This document shows positions 1-9,797 of a stretch of 64,000 nucleotides of DNA, piece by piece. The position numbers and the translations under genes are program-made. Source of the DNA: Clostridia bacterium (lineage in GTDB: Bacteria; Bacillota; Clostridia; RGIG6154); the NCBI GenBank assembly GCA_017410375.1, contig JAFQQW010000053.1:62001-126000 (forward strand), in the 5' to 3' direction. The first letter of the stretch is position 1. Every line of letters begins with the position of its first letter. The notes below the pieces were generated by a model. It was not told the DNA's origin. It searched no databases and worked only from the letters and a program-made list of their open reading frames with translations.

Positions 1-2068
1 CCGATAACTTTCTTAAATTAATCATTGTACCGCGCTTGCCGGGATTAAAGGTTTTTACGCCCTGCGCAGAGCGGGTTGCCTTTTCGGGCACCTGTGCGGT
101 ATTAAATACCATTGCTTTTTCATTTGAACCATATGCAACCATATCGGTATCCTCAGGGATAAAGATGGCTTTTACAAGCGGTGCATGGTCAGAATATGCA
201 TTTGCCAGCATCTTACGGTTGTTCTTGGTTACATAAGCTTTAACCGGAACCTTGCAGGTTCTGCCGTCCGCATATCCAAAGAACATGAAACCGCTGTAAT
301 CGGATGTGGGTACAATAGAGATGATTTTTTCGTTGGGTTGCATAGCCAACAGGTTGGGTGTGTATTCACCCATAGAGCTTACCTTGCAGTCCGGAATATC
401 ATTGATTCTCATTTTGTAAACATTGCACTGGTCGCTGAACAATAATACTTCGTTTTTATTGGAGGTTTCCTCCACCTGCACAATGCGATCATTTTCTTTC
501 AACTTATGCTCACCGCTAGAACGAAGCGATACCAAAGATACCTTTTTCAGATACCCTTCCTCTGTCAGGAACAGCTTTAATGCATAATCTTCCACATAAA
601 CCTCGGTCTGGACATTAACAATCCCCTCTTCTTCCGGAATAACGCGAGAAATACGGCCTTTGCCGTACTTTTTGGCAATGTCCTCCAACTCTTTCGAAAT
701 GAGCTTTTTGATTCTGCGTTCGCTGGAAAGAGTTGTTTTCAAATCCTCAATCTCGCGCTCTAAATCCGCAACCGCTGCAATACTCTTTAAAATGTATTCT
801 TTATTGAGGTTTCTCAACTTGATTTCAGCCACGAATTCAGCCTGAATCTCATCGATGTTAAAGCCTTTCATCAAGCCGGGCACAACCATGTCCGCCTTTT
901 CGGTTTCACGAATGATACGAATGGCTTTATCAATATCCAATAAGATTTTTTCCAAACCGCGCAAAAGATGCAGACGGTCTTCTTTTTTCTTTAAATCGAA
1001 AGCTAAAATACGCTTTACACAGCCCACACGGAAGCGAATCCATTCCAGTAAAAGGCCGCGCACGCCAAGCACTTTGGGCATACCGTCAATCAGCACATTA
1101 AAGTTACAGCTGAATGTATCCAAAAGCGTGGTGTTTTTGTAAATCTGTGCCATCAACTTTTCCACATCCGCACTCTTTTTTACATCAATTGCAATCTTCA
1201 AGCCTTTTAAGTCGGTTTCGTCACGGATATCGGTAATTTCTCTGTATTTGCCTGCTTTAATACCTTCAACGACCTTTTCAATAATCACTTCCAGGTTGGT
1301 CGTGTATGGAATTTCGGTAATTTCAATAACGTTGTTTTTCTTATCATAATTATATGTGCCGCGGATTTTGAAAGAGCCTCTGCCTGTTTCGTAGATTTCA
1401 CGCATAGCTTCTTGATTATAAAGAATTTCACCGCCACCCGGAAAATCCGGTCCTTGAATAATCGGAAGCAGGTCCGCCTTTTCGTCCCGCATCAGAGCAA
1501 TAGTTGCTTCGCAAATCTCACGCAGGTTAAAGCTGCAGATTTTACTAGCCATACCAACCGCAATACCCTCATTGGGATTTACAAGGATATTCGGAAACTT
1601 AACAGGAATAAGCACCGGTTCTTTTAATGTGGCATCAAAGTTATCTACAAAATCAACTGCATCCTTATCAATGTCGCCAAAAACTTCTTTGCAAATGCTG
1701 TCAAGCTTTACTTCTGTATAACGGGCTGCAGCATATGCCATATCTCTGGAATATTGCTTACCGAAGTTACCCTTTGAATCCACGAATGGGTGCAAAAGCG
1801 CACCGTTACCGACTGTAAGTCTGACCATGGTTTCATAAATTGCCGCATCGCCGTGCGGATTCAACTGCATGGTACGTCCCACAACATTGGTAGACTTAGA
1901 ACGGTTACCCGTTAAAAGGTTCATTTTGTGCATGGTATACAGAAGCTTTCTGTGCGACGGTTTAAATCCGTCAATTTCGGGAATGGCACGGGACACAATA
2001 ACGCTCATGGCATAGGGCATGTAATTCTGTTCAAGCACATCGCCGATTTTTTGTTCAGTAAAATTCAT
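1..2068 (-). CDS. parC: DNA topoisomerase IV subunit A (ParC-like), 3' end outside window
   Basis: Type IIA topoisomerase cleavage subunit; with ParE it relaxes and decatenates DNA. The frame is open from ATG at 2068 to the window edge (about 689 residues), so the C-terminal end is missing. The N-terminus carries the winged-helix/5Y-CAP signatures SHRKLLYTM and NPHGDAAIYE, and the catalytic tyrosine is in AARYTE at about residue 117. A long coiled-coil region and the start of the beta-propeller C-terminal domain follow. AGGAGG overlaps the parE stop and precedes the ATG, so it is translated as the second gene of a parE-parC operon, 16 bases downstream of parE. GyrA is the alternative name; pairing with this ParE-type B subunit favours topoisomerase IV, but a genomic gyrA would have to be seen to be certain. 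Confidence 0.93.
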   Translation of the reverse strand, partial: MNFTEQKIGDVLEQNYMPYAMSVIVSRAIPEIDGFKPSHRKLLYTMHKMNLLTGNRSKSTNVVGRTMQLNPHGDAAIYETMVRLTVGNGALLHPFVDSKGNFGKQYSRDMAYAAARYTEVKLDSICKEVFGDIDKDAVDFVDNFDATLKEPVLIPVKFPNILVNPNEGIAVGMASKICSFNLREICEATIALMRDEKADLLPIIQGPDFPGGGEILYNQEAMREIYETGRGSFKIRGTYNYDKKNNVIEITEIPYTTNLEVIIEKVVEGIKAGKYREITDIRDETDLKGLKIAIDVKKSADVEKLMAQIYKNTTLLDTFSCNFNVLIDGMPKVLGVRGLLLEWIRFRVGCVKRILAFDLKKKEDRLHLLRGLEKILLDIDKAIRIIRETEKADMVVPGLMKGFNIDEIQAEFVAEIKLRNLNKEYILKSIAAVADLEREIEDLKTTLSSERRIKKLISKELEDIAKKYGKGRISRVIPEEEGIVNVQTEVYVEDYALKLFLTEEGYLKKVSLVSLRSSGEHKLKENDRIVQVEETSNKNEVLLFSDQCNVYKMRINDIPDCKVSSMGEYTPNLLAMQPNEKIISIVPTSDYSGFMFFGYADGRTCKVPVKAYVTKNNRKMLANAYSDHAPLVKAIFIPEDTDMVAYGSNEKAMVFNTAQVPEKATRSAQGVKTFNPGKRGTMINLRKLS

Positions 2069-2084
2069 TTCCCTTCTGCCTCCT

Positions 2085-4058
2085 TTACGAAATGTCTGCC
2101 ATTTCCAGATATTCTACGCCATGCAATGCAATATGGTCTTTTCTGCCCTGCAGATTGTCACCCAGTAACAAATCAAACATTTCTCTGGTTCTCTGTTCAT
2201 CCTCGGGCATAACTTTAATCAAACGTCTGGTTTCGGGGTTCATGGTGGTTTGCCACATCATCTCGGGTTGGTTTTCACCAAGACCTTTTGAACGCTGAAT
2301 GGTGTAGTTTTTACCTTCTAATTTTGCTAAGATTTCCTGCTTTTCACTTTCATCGTAAGCAAAATAGGTTTCATCCTTATGTGTAATTTCAAACAGTGGA
2401 GATTCCGCAATAAAAATCTTACCTTCACGGATAAGTGTAGGTACTAAGGTATAGAGCATGGTCAGAATCAGTGTTCGAATCTGGAAGCCGTCCACGTCGG
2501 CATCGGTACAGATTATAACTTTATTCCAACGCAGGTTATTTAAATCAAACAGATTCATATCCTTGGTATGCTTGGATTTAATCTCTACACCACAGCCTAA
2601 GACTTTCAAAAGGTCTGTAATGATTTCACTTGCAAAAACCTTATTGTAATCAGCTTTTAAACAGTTTAAAATCTTACCGCGCACCGGAATGATTGCCTGA
2701 AATTCTGCGTCTCTGCCCTGCTTACAGGAACCCATCGCAGAGTCACCTTCCACAATGTACACTTCACGACGTGAAACATCCTTTGTTCTGCAATCAATAA
2801 ATTTTTGTACACGGTCGGTTACACCGCTGTTGCCGGTAAGTTTCTTTTTCATGTTGACTCTTGTTTTTTCCGCATTCTCACGGGAACGTTTATTTACAAG
2901 AATCTGGTCGGCAATTTTGTCCGCCTCCACCTTATTTTCAATAAAATAAACCTGAAGCTCAGAACGCAAAAATTCCGTCATTGCTTCCTGGATAAATTTA
3001 TTGTTGATTGCCTTTTTGGTCTGGTTTTCGTAACTGGTCACCTGAGAAAGGGAGTTGGAGACCAGCACAAGGCTGTCCTCAATATCCTGAAACGTGATTT
3101 TCGCTTCGTTCCCCTTATATTTGCTCGACTGCTTTATATAGCGGTCAATCTCAGCGACAAACGCAGAGCGCACCGCTTTATCGGGCGCACCGCCGTATTC
3201 CAAAAAGCTTGAATTGTGGTAATATTCAATGGCGTTGACCATGTTATTAAAGCAAAATGCCACCGAAAGTTTTACTTCGTACTCGGGCTTGTCCGCACGG
3301 TCTCTCCCCTTGCGCTTTGCTTCCGCATAATGGATATCGGTAAATCCGCTTTCGCCCGAAAGTTCTTTTGCATAATCTACAATACCGTTCGGATAGCAAT
3401 ATTCAAAATTCTGGTTGGTTAAATGGTCATGGAATTTGAATTTAAGACCTTTGTTTACCGCAGCCTGCTTTTTAATAACCTCCTGAAAATGTTCGGAGGG
3501 AATCTGAATATCGGTAAACACCTCTAAATCGGGCTTCCAGGTGATTTCGGTTCCGGTATGCTTGTAATCGGATTCTACCTTTTTCAAACCTCCGATGTTT
3601 TCACCCTTTTCAAAGTGCAGGGAATACTCAAAGCCGTCACGGCGAACCGTTACGTCCATAAACTCGGAAGAATACTGGGTAGCGCAGGCACCAAGACCGT
3701 TTAAGCCCAGCGAAAACTCATAGTTACCGCCTTCGATATTATCATACTTACCACCGGCATACATTTCACAGTATACCAGTTCCCAGTTGTATCTGCCTTC
3801 TTTTTCGTTAAAATCCACAGGCACACCGCGCCCCTGATCCGCAACGCGGATAGAATGGTCCGGAAAGCGCTCAACCGTAATGAGTTTGCCGTAACCTTCT
3901 CTGGCTTCGTCAATAGAGTTGGCAAGAATTTCAAACATAGAATGCTGACAACCTTCCAACCCGTCCGAACCAAAGATAACGGCAGGTCTTTTTCTGACTC
4001 TGTCCGCACCCTTTAAGGAGGTTATACTTTCATTACCGTATTCCGGCTTTTTCGCCAT
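2085..4058 (-). CDS. parE: DNA topoisomerase IV subunit B (ParE-like ATPase)
   Basis: ATPase subunit of a type IIA topoisomerase, 657 residues. Visible motifs in order: the GHKL ATP-binding box NSIDEA (residues about 47-52), DQGRGVPVD, the glycine-rich lid GLNGLGACAT, the TOPRIM metal site EGDSAMG, PVRGKILN, the acidic DADVDG motif, and QRSKGLGE. The six codons before MAKKPEYG also form an open frame with an ATG at 4076, but an AAAGG box sits about 10 bases before the ATG at 4058, so I chose the latter. It is first in an operon with parC. Gyrase B is the alternative; the short length without the gyrase-specific insert and the linkage to parC favour ParE. Confidence 0.93.
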   Translation of the reverse strand: MAKKPEYGNESITSLKGADRVRKRPAVIFGSDGLEGCQHSMFEILANSIDEAREGYGKLITVERFPDHSIRVADQGRGVPVDFNEKEGRYNWELVYCEMYAGGKYDNIEGGNYEFSLGLNGLGACATQYSSEFMDVTVRRDGFEYSLHFEKGENIGGLKKVESDYKHTGTEITWKPDLEVFTDIQIPSEHFQEVIKKQAAVNKGLKFKFHDHLTNQNFEYCYPNGIVDYAKELSGESGFTDIHYAEAKRKGRDRADKPEYEVKLSVAFCFNNMVNAIEYYHNSSFLEYGGAPDKAVRSAFVAEIDRYIKQSSKYKGNEAKITFQDIEDSLVLVSNSLSQVTSYENQTKKAINNKFIQEAMTEFLRSELQVYFIENKVEADKIADQILVNKRSRENAEKTRVNMKKKLTGNSGVTDRVQKFIDCRTKDVSRREVYIVEGDSAMGSCKQGRDAEFQAIIPVRGKILNCLKADYNKVFASEIITDLLKVLGCGVEIKSKHTKDMNLFDLNNLRWNKVIICTDADVDGFQIRTLILTMLYTLVPTLIREGKIFIAESPLFEITHKDETYFAYDESEKQEILAKLEGKNYTIQRSKGLGENQPEMMWQTTMNPETRRLIKVMPEDEQRTREMFDLLLGDNLQGRKDHIALHGVEYLEMADIS

Positions 4059-4096
4059 CTTCTTCAATCCTTTCAAATTTCAAAATATACATCTAT

Positions 4097-4125
4097 ATTA
4101 TACTAAATATTGTGGATTTTGTCAA
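4097..4125 (-). promoter_or_regulatory. Sigma-A type promoter of parE-parC
   Basis: On the minus strand TTGACA (4125-4120), a 17-base spacer and TATAAT (4102-4097) match the consensus exactly. The predicted start is about 30 bases before the parE ATG. Confidence 0.85.
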
Positions 4126-4148
4126 ATATTTTTCTTCAAAAGCACAAT

Positions 4149-5783
4149 TTATGCGTTTTGAACCGATGCGGACAGCACTTTATCCACACTCCACTGGAAC
4201 ACATCTTCACCCAATTTTTCGGTAACCCCTGCGCGAATCAGCATAGATTTTACCCCTTCATTCATCCCACAGAACACAATTTTGCGGTTTTGTTCCAGGC
4301 AGGCTTCGCAAAGCTCCATGATATATTCCGTACCGGTAATATCAATGGCAGGTACGCCTCGCATAGAACAAATCAGTTCGTCGCACGAGTCGTCTAAAGA
4401 TTGTACCGCCTCGGAAAGCTTAGTTACATTCGCAAAGAAAATCGGGCCTGTGATGTACATAACCATGGTATTCTTATGGGCTTTTTCTACATTTTCGTCG
4501 CCCTTGAACTTCTTGTTTTCAACTTTAGAAAAGTCTACCTTCAGACCTGCGGCATTGAAAATAAACAAAATTGCCGAATAAGCGATACCGATTAAAATTG
4601 CAATAGTCAGATCAAACACGACGGTTGCAAGCATGGTAATTAAGAATTTGGAAATTGCCCGCTTAAAGCCTTTCCCGAAGAAATAACGGATGCTTTCCCA
4701 TTCGTTCATACGCCATGCAGTTACCATCAGCACGCCTGCCAGTGCAGAAAGAGGCAGTTTTGCCATAACAGGTCCCAAAAGAAACATAGAAAGCAATAAA
4801 CCTACTGCAGAGAATACCCCGCAAAGTCTGGTCTGGCAGCCGGATTTAATAGCAACACTGGTTCTGGCAATTGCCGCGGTTGCAGGCACACCACCGAAGA
4901 ACGGAATGAGCATGTTTCCCACGCCCTGTGCCAACAGCTCCTGGTCTGCAAAGAATTTTTCGTTTTTCATACGGGAAGCAGATGCACCGCAAAGTAAGCT
5001 TTCAATCATACCAAGCGCCGCGATACTGATTGCAGGTGATATATATTCTGCAAATTTTGCCCACTCGATATTCGCAAAGCTTAAACGTTCACTCAAAAAC
5101 AACGTTTTGGGAATTTCCCCTACGGTTGCAACATCCATACCAAACAAAATGCTGACGATAGTTGCCACAATAATGCCAACCAAAGATCCCGGAATTTTCG
5201 CGTTCCATTTTTTCGGCCAGATAATCATAAGCACTACAACCAAAAGACCAAGAAGTGTTGTTTCGATATCAGGTGTAAAACCAAGCTTCCCATAGGATAA
5301 AAGCTTTTCAATAGCACTCTCGCCTACGGAGGTTGTACCGAAGAAATTGTCAATCTGTCCCAAAGCAATAATAATAGCAATACCCGATGTAAAGCCTGTG
5401 ATTACGGGACGCGGAATCATTTCAACAAGCTTGCCGATTTTAAATATTGCACACAAAACCAGCAAAATACCTGCCAGGAAGCAAACGACAAACACACCGT
5501 TTAGTCCAAAGCTTCCCAAAATACCTACTAAAATTGCAGACATTGCACCGGTCGGACCGCTGATCTGGAAGGATGCGCCCGAAAGTATACCGATAATCAA
5601 TCCACCGATGATTGCGGTTACTAAGCCTGCTGCAGCAGATGCGCCACAGGACACACCAAACGCCAGTGCCAAAGGAAGCGCAACCGCTGTTACGGTCAGA
5701 CCTGCCATCACATCCTTGCCCAGCTTCTGTGCATTGTAGCCCGAAAATTCATTTCGAAGCATCTGAAAATACGATCGAATCAT
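4149..5783 (-). CDS. SulP family inorganic anion transporter with STAS domain
   Basis: Integral membrane SLC26/SulP transporter of 544 residues, moving sulfate, bicarbonate or a related anion. The N-terminal two thirds is a run of hydrophobic helices with the SulP signature near the first helix (AGLTVTAVALPLALAFG) and SGPTGAMS. The C-terminal about 110 residues form a cytoplasmic STAS domain (ITGPIFFANV, PAIDITGTEY). An upstream in-frame ATG exists at 5831, but GAGG lies nine bases before the ATG at 5783 and the predicted transcription start is near 5839, so 5783 is preferred. It is a single gene, divergent from the pot operon. The substrate cannot be read from sequence alone. Confidence 0.92.
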   Translation of the reverse strand: MIRSYFQMLRNEFSGYNAQKLGKDVMAGLTVTAVALPLALAFGVSCGASAAAGLVTAIIGGLIIGILSGASFQISGPTGAMSAILVGILGSFGLNGVFVVCFLAGILLVLCAIFKIGKLVEMIPRPVITGFTSGIAIIIALGQIDNFFGTTSVGESAIEKLLSYGKLGFTPDIETTLLGLLVVVLMIIWPKKWNAKIPGSLVGIIVATIVSILFGMDVATVGEIPKTLFLSERLSFANIEWAKFAEYISPAISIAALGMIESLLCGASASRMKNEKFFADQELLAQGVGNMLIPFFGGVPATAAIARTSVAIKSGCQTRLCGVFSAVGLLLSMFLLGPVMAKLPLSALAGVLMVTAWRMNEWESIRYFFGKGFKRAISKFLITMLATVVFDLTIAILIGIAYSAILFIFNAAGLKVDFSKVENKKFKGDENVEKAHKNTMVMYITGPIFFANVTKLSEAVQSLDDSCDELICSMRGVPAIDITGTEYIMELCEACLEQNRKIVFCGMNEGVKSMLIRAGVTEKLGEDVFQWSVDKVLSASVQNA

Positions 5784-5845
5784 GTAAAAAAACCTCACAT
5801 TTGTTTCAAAATTTTGTACGATAAAATCCATCGGACAACTTTATA

Positions 5846-5874
5846 AGTTTAACAAAATTTGAAAAATTTGTCAA
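5846..5874 (-). promoter_or_regulatory. Promoter of the SulP gene
   Basis: Minus strand TTGACA (5874-5869), 17-base spacer, TAAACT (5851-5846). Confidence 0.75.
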
Positions 5875-5931
5875 GAGTAATACTTTTTATATTAATTTAA
5901 ATAAAATATATGACATTTTTCGCAAATTCTC

Positions 5932-5960
5932 TTGACATTTCCGTTTAAAAAGATTATAGT
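5932..5960 (+). promoter_or_regulatory. Promoter of the potABCD operon
   Basis: TTGACA (5932-5937), 17-base spacer, TATAGT (5955-5960), then AAAGGGG eight bases before the potA ATG. It is divergent from the SulP promoter, 57 bases away. Confidence 0.85.
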
Positions 5961-6000
5961 TAGATATTAGCAGATACTTTATTTGAAAGGGGATTGATAA

Positions 6001-7065
6001 ATGAACAAGCAGGAAATCATACGCCTCGAGAACATTACAAAGGCGTTTGACACCGATACGAAAGTTCTAGACGAACTGAATTTAACAATCAGAAAAAATG
6101 AGTTTTTAACTCTGCTTGGTCCCTCCGGTTGCGGTAAAACCACCACTCTGCGAATTATCGGCGGTTTTGAAACACCGGACAGCGGTAAAGTCTTTTTTGA
6201 AGGTGCAGATATCACCGATCTCCCGCCTTATAAGCGCAGACTGAACACCGTTTTCCAGAAATACGCACTGTTTCCCCACATGAATGTGTACGAAAACATT
6301 GCGTTTGGTCTTCGGGTTAAGAAAACGGAGGAATCTGTGATTAAAAAGTCTGTTGCTGAGGTTTTGGAGATGGTTAACCTCTCCGGATACGAAAAACGTG
6401 CGGTTTCCGCTCTTAGCGGCGGTCAGCAGCAGCGAATCGCCATTGCCCGCGCCATTGTAAACAAGCCGGAGGTTTTGCTTCTGGACGAGCCTTTGGGCGC
6501 ACTGGACTTAAAGCTTCGCAAGGACATGCAGATTGAGCTTAAAAATATACAAAGAGATTTAGGCATTACCTTTGTATATGTTACCCATGACCAGGAAGAA
6601 GCACTGACCATGTCGGATACGGTTGTGGTTATGAACGGCGGTCTGATTCAGCAAATCGGCACACCCGTTGACATATACAATGAGCCCAAAAATGCTTTCG
6701 TAGCTGATTTTATCGGCGAAAGCATTATTGTGGACGGTATTATGCTTAAAGACGAGCTGGTTCATTTTTGCGGAAGAGATTTTGTCTGTGTAGACAAAGG
6801 GTTTGAGCAAAACGAACCCATTGAAGTAGTTATCCGTCCCGAGGACGTGGATCTGGTAAGCCCCGACAAGGGACAGCTTACCGGTACCGTTTCTTCGGTT
6901 ATCTTTAAGGGCGTTCACTATGAAATGATGGTAGAAACCCCCACCCTTACTTGGACAGTTCATTCTACAGACCTTGTAGAAAAGGGTTCTACAGTCGGCA
7001 TTTCGTTAGAGCCGGATGCCATCCATATTATGAAAAAGAGTGATGCACCGGAAAAGGAGGCATGA
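6001..7065 (+). CDS. potA: Spermidine/putrescine ABC transporter ATPase PotA
   Basis: ATP-hydrolysing subunit of a polyamine importer, 354 residues, acting as a dimer on the cytoplasmic face. It shows Walker [10 protein letters not shown] (about residues 40-48), the Q-loop, the signature LSGGQQQR, Walker [12 protein letters not shown] and the switch histidine in VTHDQEEA. The C-terminal about 110 residues form the TOBE/OB regulatory region typical of PotA and related ATPases. It starts at the ATG behind AAAGGGG and is first in a potA-potB-potCD operon with overlapping joins. Ferric or sulfate-type ATPases look similar, but the two permeases and the PotD-like domain downstream settle the assignment. 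Confidence 0.95.
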   Translation: MNKQEIIRLENITKAFDTDTKVLDELNLTIRKNEFLTLLGPSGCGKTTTLRIIGGFETPDSGKVFFEGADITDLPPYKRRLNTVFQKYALFPHMNVYENIAFGLRVKKTEESVIKKSVAEVLEMVNLSGYEKRAVSALSGGQQQRIAIARAIVNKPEVLLLDEPLGALDLKLRKDMQIELKNIQRDLGITFVYVTHDQEEALTMSDTVVVMNGGLIQQIGTPVDIYNEPKNAFVADFIGESIIVDGIMLKDELVHFCGRDFVCVDKGFEQNEPIEVVIRPEDVDLVSPDKGQLTGTVSSVIFKGVHYEMMVETPTLTWTVHSTDLVEKGSTVGISLEPDAIHIMKKSDAPEKEA

Positions 7066-7070
7066 TTAAA

Positions 7071-7904
7071 ATGAAACGTCACGCCTCTGCTTATGCATAC
7101 CCTTATATTTTCTGGATGATTGTGTTTATCATCGTGCCGTTGCTTTTGGTTGCATGGTACGGCTTGTTTGACACAGAAGACGGAAAAATCCGTTTTACTC
7201 TTGAGTACATACAGCGTTTTTTCACAACGCCTGTGTACTGGCAGGTTTTCCTGCGTTCCATTTTACTTGCACTGATCAGTACCGTGATATGCCTTTTAAT
7301 CGGGTATCCGCTGGCATATATCTTATCTGGTCCGAATGTGCAGTACAAAAGTATTTTACTGATGCTGATTATGCTTCCTATGTGGATGAGCTTTCTGCTC
7401 AGAACCTATGCATGGCTGACCATTTTAGAAAAGAACGGTATTTTAAACCAGATACTCCATTTTTTCCACCTGCCCGAGCAGAACATTCTATATACCCCTG
7501 CCGCGGTGATCTTAGGTATGGTTTACAACTACCTGCCCTTTATGATTATTCCGATTTATAACGTTTTGGAAAAAATGGATCACCGCCTGATAGAAGCGGC
7601 ATCCGATTTAGGTGCAAGCAAAGGCAGAGTTTTTCGGAAAATTGTTTTTCCTTTAAGTCTGCCCGGTGTTGCCTCCGGCATCACCATGACCTTTATGCCA
7701 TCGGTTACTACCTTTATCATCTCTTCCCTTTTAGGCGGTGGTAAAATCAACGTAATCGGCAACGTCATTGAACAGCAATTCAGCAAATCCAATGACTGGA
7801 ACTTCGGTTCTGCTCTGTCTCTGATTTTAATCATCATTGTGCTTTTATCCATGCGATTTATGAACACAAAGGATGATGACGGCATTGGAGGTGGCATAAT
7901 TTGA
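7071..7904 (+). CDS. potB: Spermidine/putrescine ABC transporter permease PotB
   Basis: Membrane permease of the polyamine importer, 277 residues, about six transmembrane helices. The cytoplasmic EAA loop that docks on PotA reads EAASDLGASKGRVFRKIVFP. An ATG at 7062 overlaps the potA stop, but GGAGG at 7056-7060 lies only one base before it; the ATG at 7071 has 10 bases of spacing and is the likelier start. The stop codon overlaps the potCD start by four bases, so the two are translationally coupled. Confidence 0.93.
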   Translation: MKRHASAYAYPYIFWMIVFIIVPLLLVAWYGLFDTEDGKIRFTLEYIQRFFTTPVYWQVFLRSILLALISTVICLLIGYPLAYILSGPNVQYKSILLMLIMLPMWMSFLLRTYAWLTILEKNGILNQILHFFHLPEQNILYTPAAVILGMVYNYLPFMIIPIYNVLEKMDHRLIEAASDLGASKGRVFRKIVFPLSLPGVASGITMTFMPSVTTFIISSLLGGGKINVIGNVIEQQFSKSNDWNFGSALSLILIIIVLLSMRFMNTKDDDGIGGGII

Positions 7905-9757
7905 AGAAATTTTCAAAAAGGCTTTATACTTTTCTCGTATACTTCTTTTTGTATGCCCCCATCCTGGTTTTGATTGTCCAATCCTTTAACGGTTCGAAAT
8001 ATCGGACCGAATGGGGCGGATTTTCATTTAAATGGTATGTGGAAATGTTTCAGGACCGGGCAATTCTGCCGTCTTTACAAAACACACTGATTATTGCGCT
8101 TCTTTCTGCCGCTATTGCAACCGTAATCGGTACTTTTGCGGCAATCGGTATTCACAGAATGAAGCCGGTTCCGAAGGCAATTGCTATGAATGTAAACTAT
8201 CTGCCGATTTTAAATCCGGATATTGTAACCGGTATTTCGCTAATGCTTTTGTTTACATTCTTAAGCATTCCGCTGGGATTCACTTCCCTGCTTCTGGCAC
8301 ATATCACCTTTAACATTCCGTATGTGATTATGAATGTACTGCCAAAGCTGCGACAGATGAATCCGCATTTAAATGAAGCGGCACTGGATTTGGGCTCCAC
8401 GCCCTGGTATGCATTCAAAAAAGTCATTCTGCCCGAAATTCAACCGGGTATTGTAAGCGGTTTTTTGTTCGCATTAACCCTTTCCATTGATGACTTTATC
8501 ATCAGCTTTTTCACCACCGGAAACGGTGTATCTACCTTGTCCATCACAATCTACTCCATGACAAGGCGTGGCGTAACACCCGAGCTGACTGCACTTTCGG
8601 CTTTAATGTTTGTGGTGGTTATGATTCTGCTGCTTTTAGTAAACTACGGCGGCAAAAAAGAGGATAAGATTGTAAAAGAGACAAAGCCACACCGGGAAAA
8701 ATGGAAAACAGCTGTTGCCGTAACCTTGATTATCGGCATTTTCGCAGGTATTTTTGCTATCGACTATATCGAAGACCATACCGGCACCACCTTAAAAGTA
8801 TTTAACTGCGGCGACTACATTGACGAAGAGGTTTTGGATATTTTTGAAGAAGAAACCGGCATACGCGTCATCTATGAAACCTATGACACCAACGAAAATA
8901 TGTACAACAAGGTTAAGGCGTCCGGCTTAAACAGCTATGACATTTGTTTCCCCTCGGATTACATGACCGCACGTATGATTGATGAGGACATGCTTGCCGA
9001 AATCAACTTCGACAACATTCCCAACTACAAATACATCAGCGAAAAGTACACGGGTCAGCCCTTTGACCCCGAGGACAAGTATTCTGTTCCTTATATGTGG
9101 GGTACCGTAGGTCTTGCGGTAAACACCAACCTGATTAAAGAAGACATCACCAGCTGGGATGTTTTGTGGAATTCCAAATATAAAGGTCAGATTCTTGCCT
9201 TAGACAGTGAACGCGACGGCGTAAGCTTAACCCTTAAAGCCCTTGGTTATTCCTTAAACAGCGAAGATCCGAAAGAGCTTGAAGAGGCAAAAGAAGCTTT
9301 GCTTAAACAAAAAAGCAATGTACAGGCATACATCGGTGATCAGGTAAAAGAAAAAATGATTAACGAAGCGGCATCCATTGCGGTTTTATACTCCGGTGAC
9401 GGTATTGCGCTGACGCAGGAGAATCCCAAATTCAAATACATCATTCCTGAAGAAGGTACAAATTTCTGGATTGATTCCATGGTTATTTTAAAGGATGCAG
9501 AAAACAAAGAAGCTGCCGAACAGTTTATCAATTTTATGTGCAGACCCGATATTGCTCTTAAAAATGTGGAATACATCTGCTACTCTACCCCTAATACAGA
9601 AGCATACAAAAAGCTTCCTGAAAGTCTTAAGAACGACAAGGCATGCTACCCGGATGAAGAAATTTTATCCAAGTGTGAGGTATATACAAACCTTGCCAAA
9701 AAGAGCCATGTCATTCAGGCTTACTCACAAATCTGGACAGAGGTTCTGTCTGAATAA
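7901..9757 (+). CDS. potCD: PotC-PotD fusion: permease joined to polyamine-binding protein
   Basis: A single 618-residue protein. Residues about 1-255 are a PotC permease with about six helices and the EAA loop EAALDLGSTPWYAFKKVILP. A further hydrophobic helix (about 268-290) follows, and the rest is a PotD-type periplasmic-binding fold (VFNCGDYID, the region around IRVIYETYD, YMWGTVGLAVN, the WDVLWN region). In a Gram-positive cell the binding domain would be tethered outside by the extra helix instead of by a lipid. The start is TTG at 7901, with GGAGGTGG eight to fifteen bases before it, and it overlaps the potB stop. There is no stop or frame change at the junction. Related fusions exist in other Firmicutes as far as I recall; I could not check how common they are. 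Confidence 0.93.
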   Translation: MKKFSKRLYTFLVYFFLYAPILVLIVQSFNGSKYRTEWGGFSFKWYVEMFQDRAILPSLQNTLIIALLSAAIATVIGTFAAIGIHRMKPVPKAIAMNVNYLPILNPDIVTGISLMLLFTFLSIPLGFTSLLLAHITFNIPYVIMNVLPKLRQMNPHLNEAALDLGSTPWYAFKKVILPEIQPGIVSGFLFALTLSIDDFIISFFTTGNGVSTLSITIYSMTRRGVTPELTALSALMFVVVMILLLLVNYGGKKEDKIVKETKPHREKWKTAVAVTLIIGIFAGIFAIDYIEDHTGTTLKVFNCGDYIDEEVLDIFEEETGIRVIYETYDTNENMYNKVKASGLNSYDICFPSDYMTARMIDEDMLAEINFDNIPNYKYISEKYTGQPFDPEDKYSVPYMWGTVGLAVNTNLIKEDITSWDVLWNSKYKGQILALDSERDGVSLTLKALGYSLNSEDPKELEEAKEALLKQKSNVQAYIGDQVKEKMINEAASIAVLYSGDGIALTQENPKFKYIIPEEGTNFWIDSMVILKDAENKEAAEQFINFMCRPDIALKNVEYICYSTPNTEAYKKLPESLKNDKACYPDEEILSKCEVYTNLAKKSHVIQAYSQIWTEVLSE

Positions 9758-9759
9758 AA

Positions 9760-9797
9760 AAGAACTGCAAGCGCATAGCTTGCAGTTCTTTTTTTTA
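9760..9797. terminator. Bidirectional intrinsic terminator, potCD / beta-helix gene
   Basis: A 13-base perfect stem (9760-9772 with 9778-9790) with a five-base loop, followed by T7 on the plus strand and preceded by an A-run that serves the minus strand. It lies between the convergent ends of potCD and the secreted beta-helix gene. Confidence 0.92.

Noticed and set aside
4690-5739. Open frames of 130-200 codons on the plus strand
   Set aside because: Antisense to the SulP transporter, with no ribosome site and compositions typical of shadow frames.
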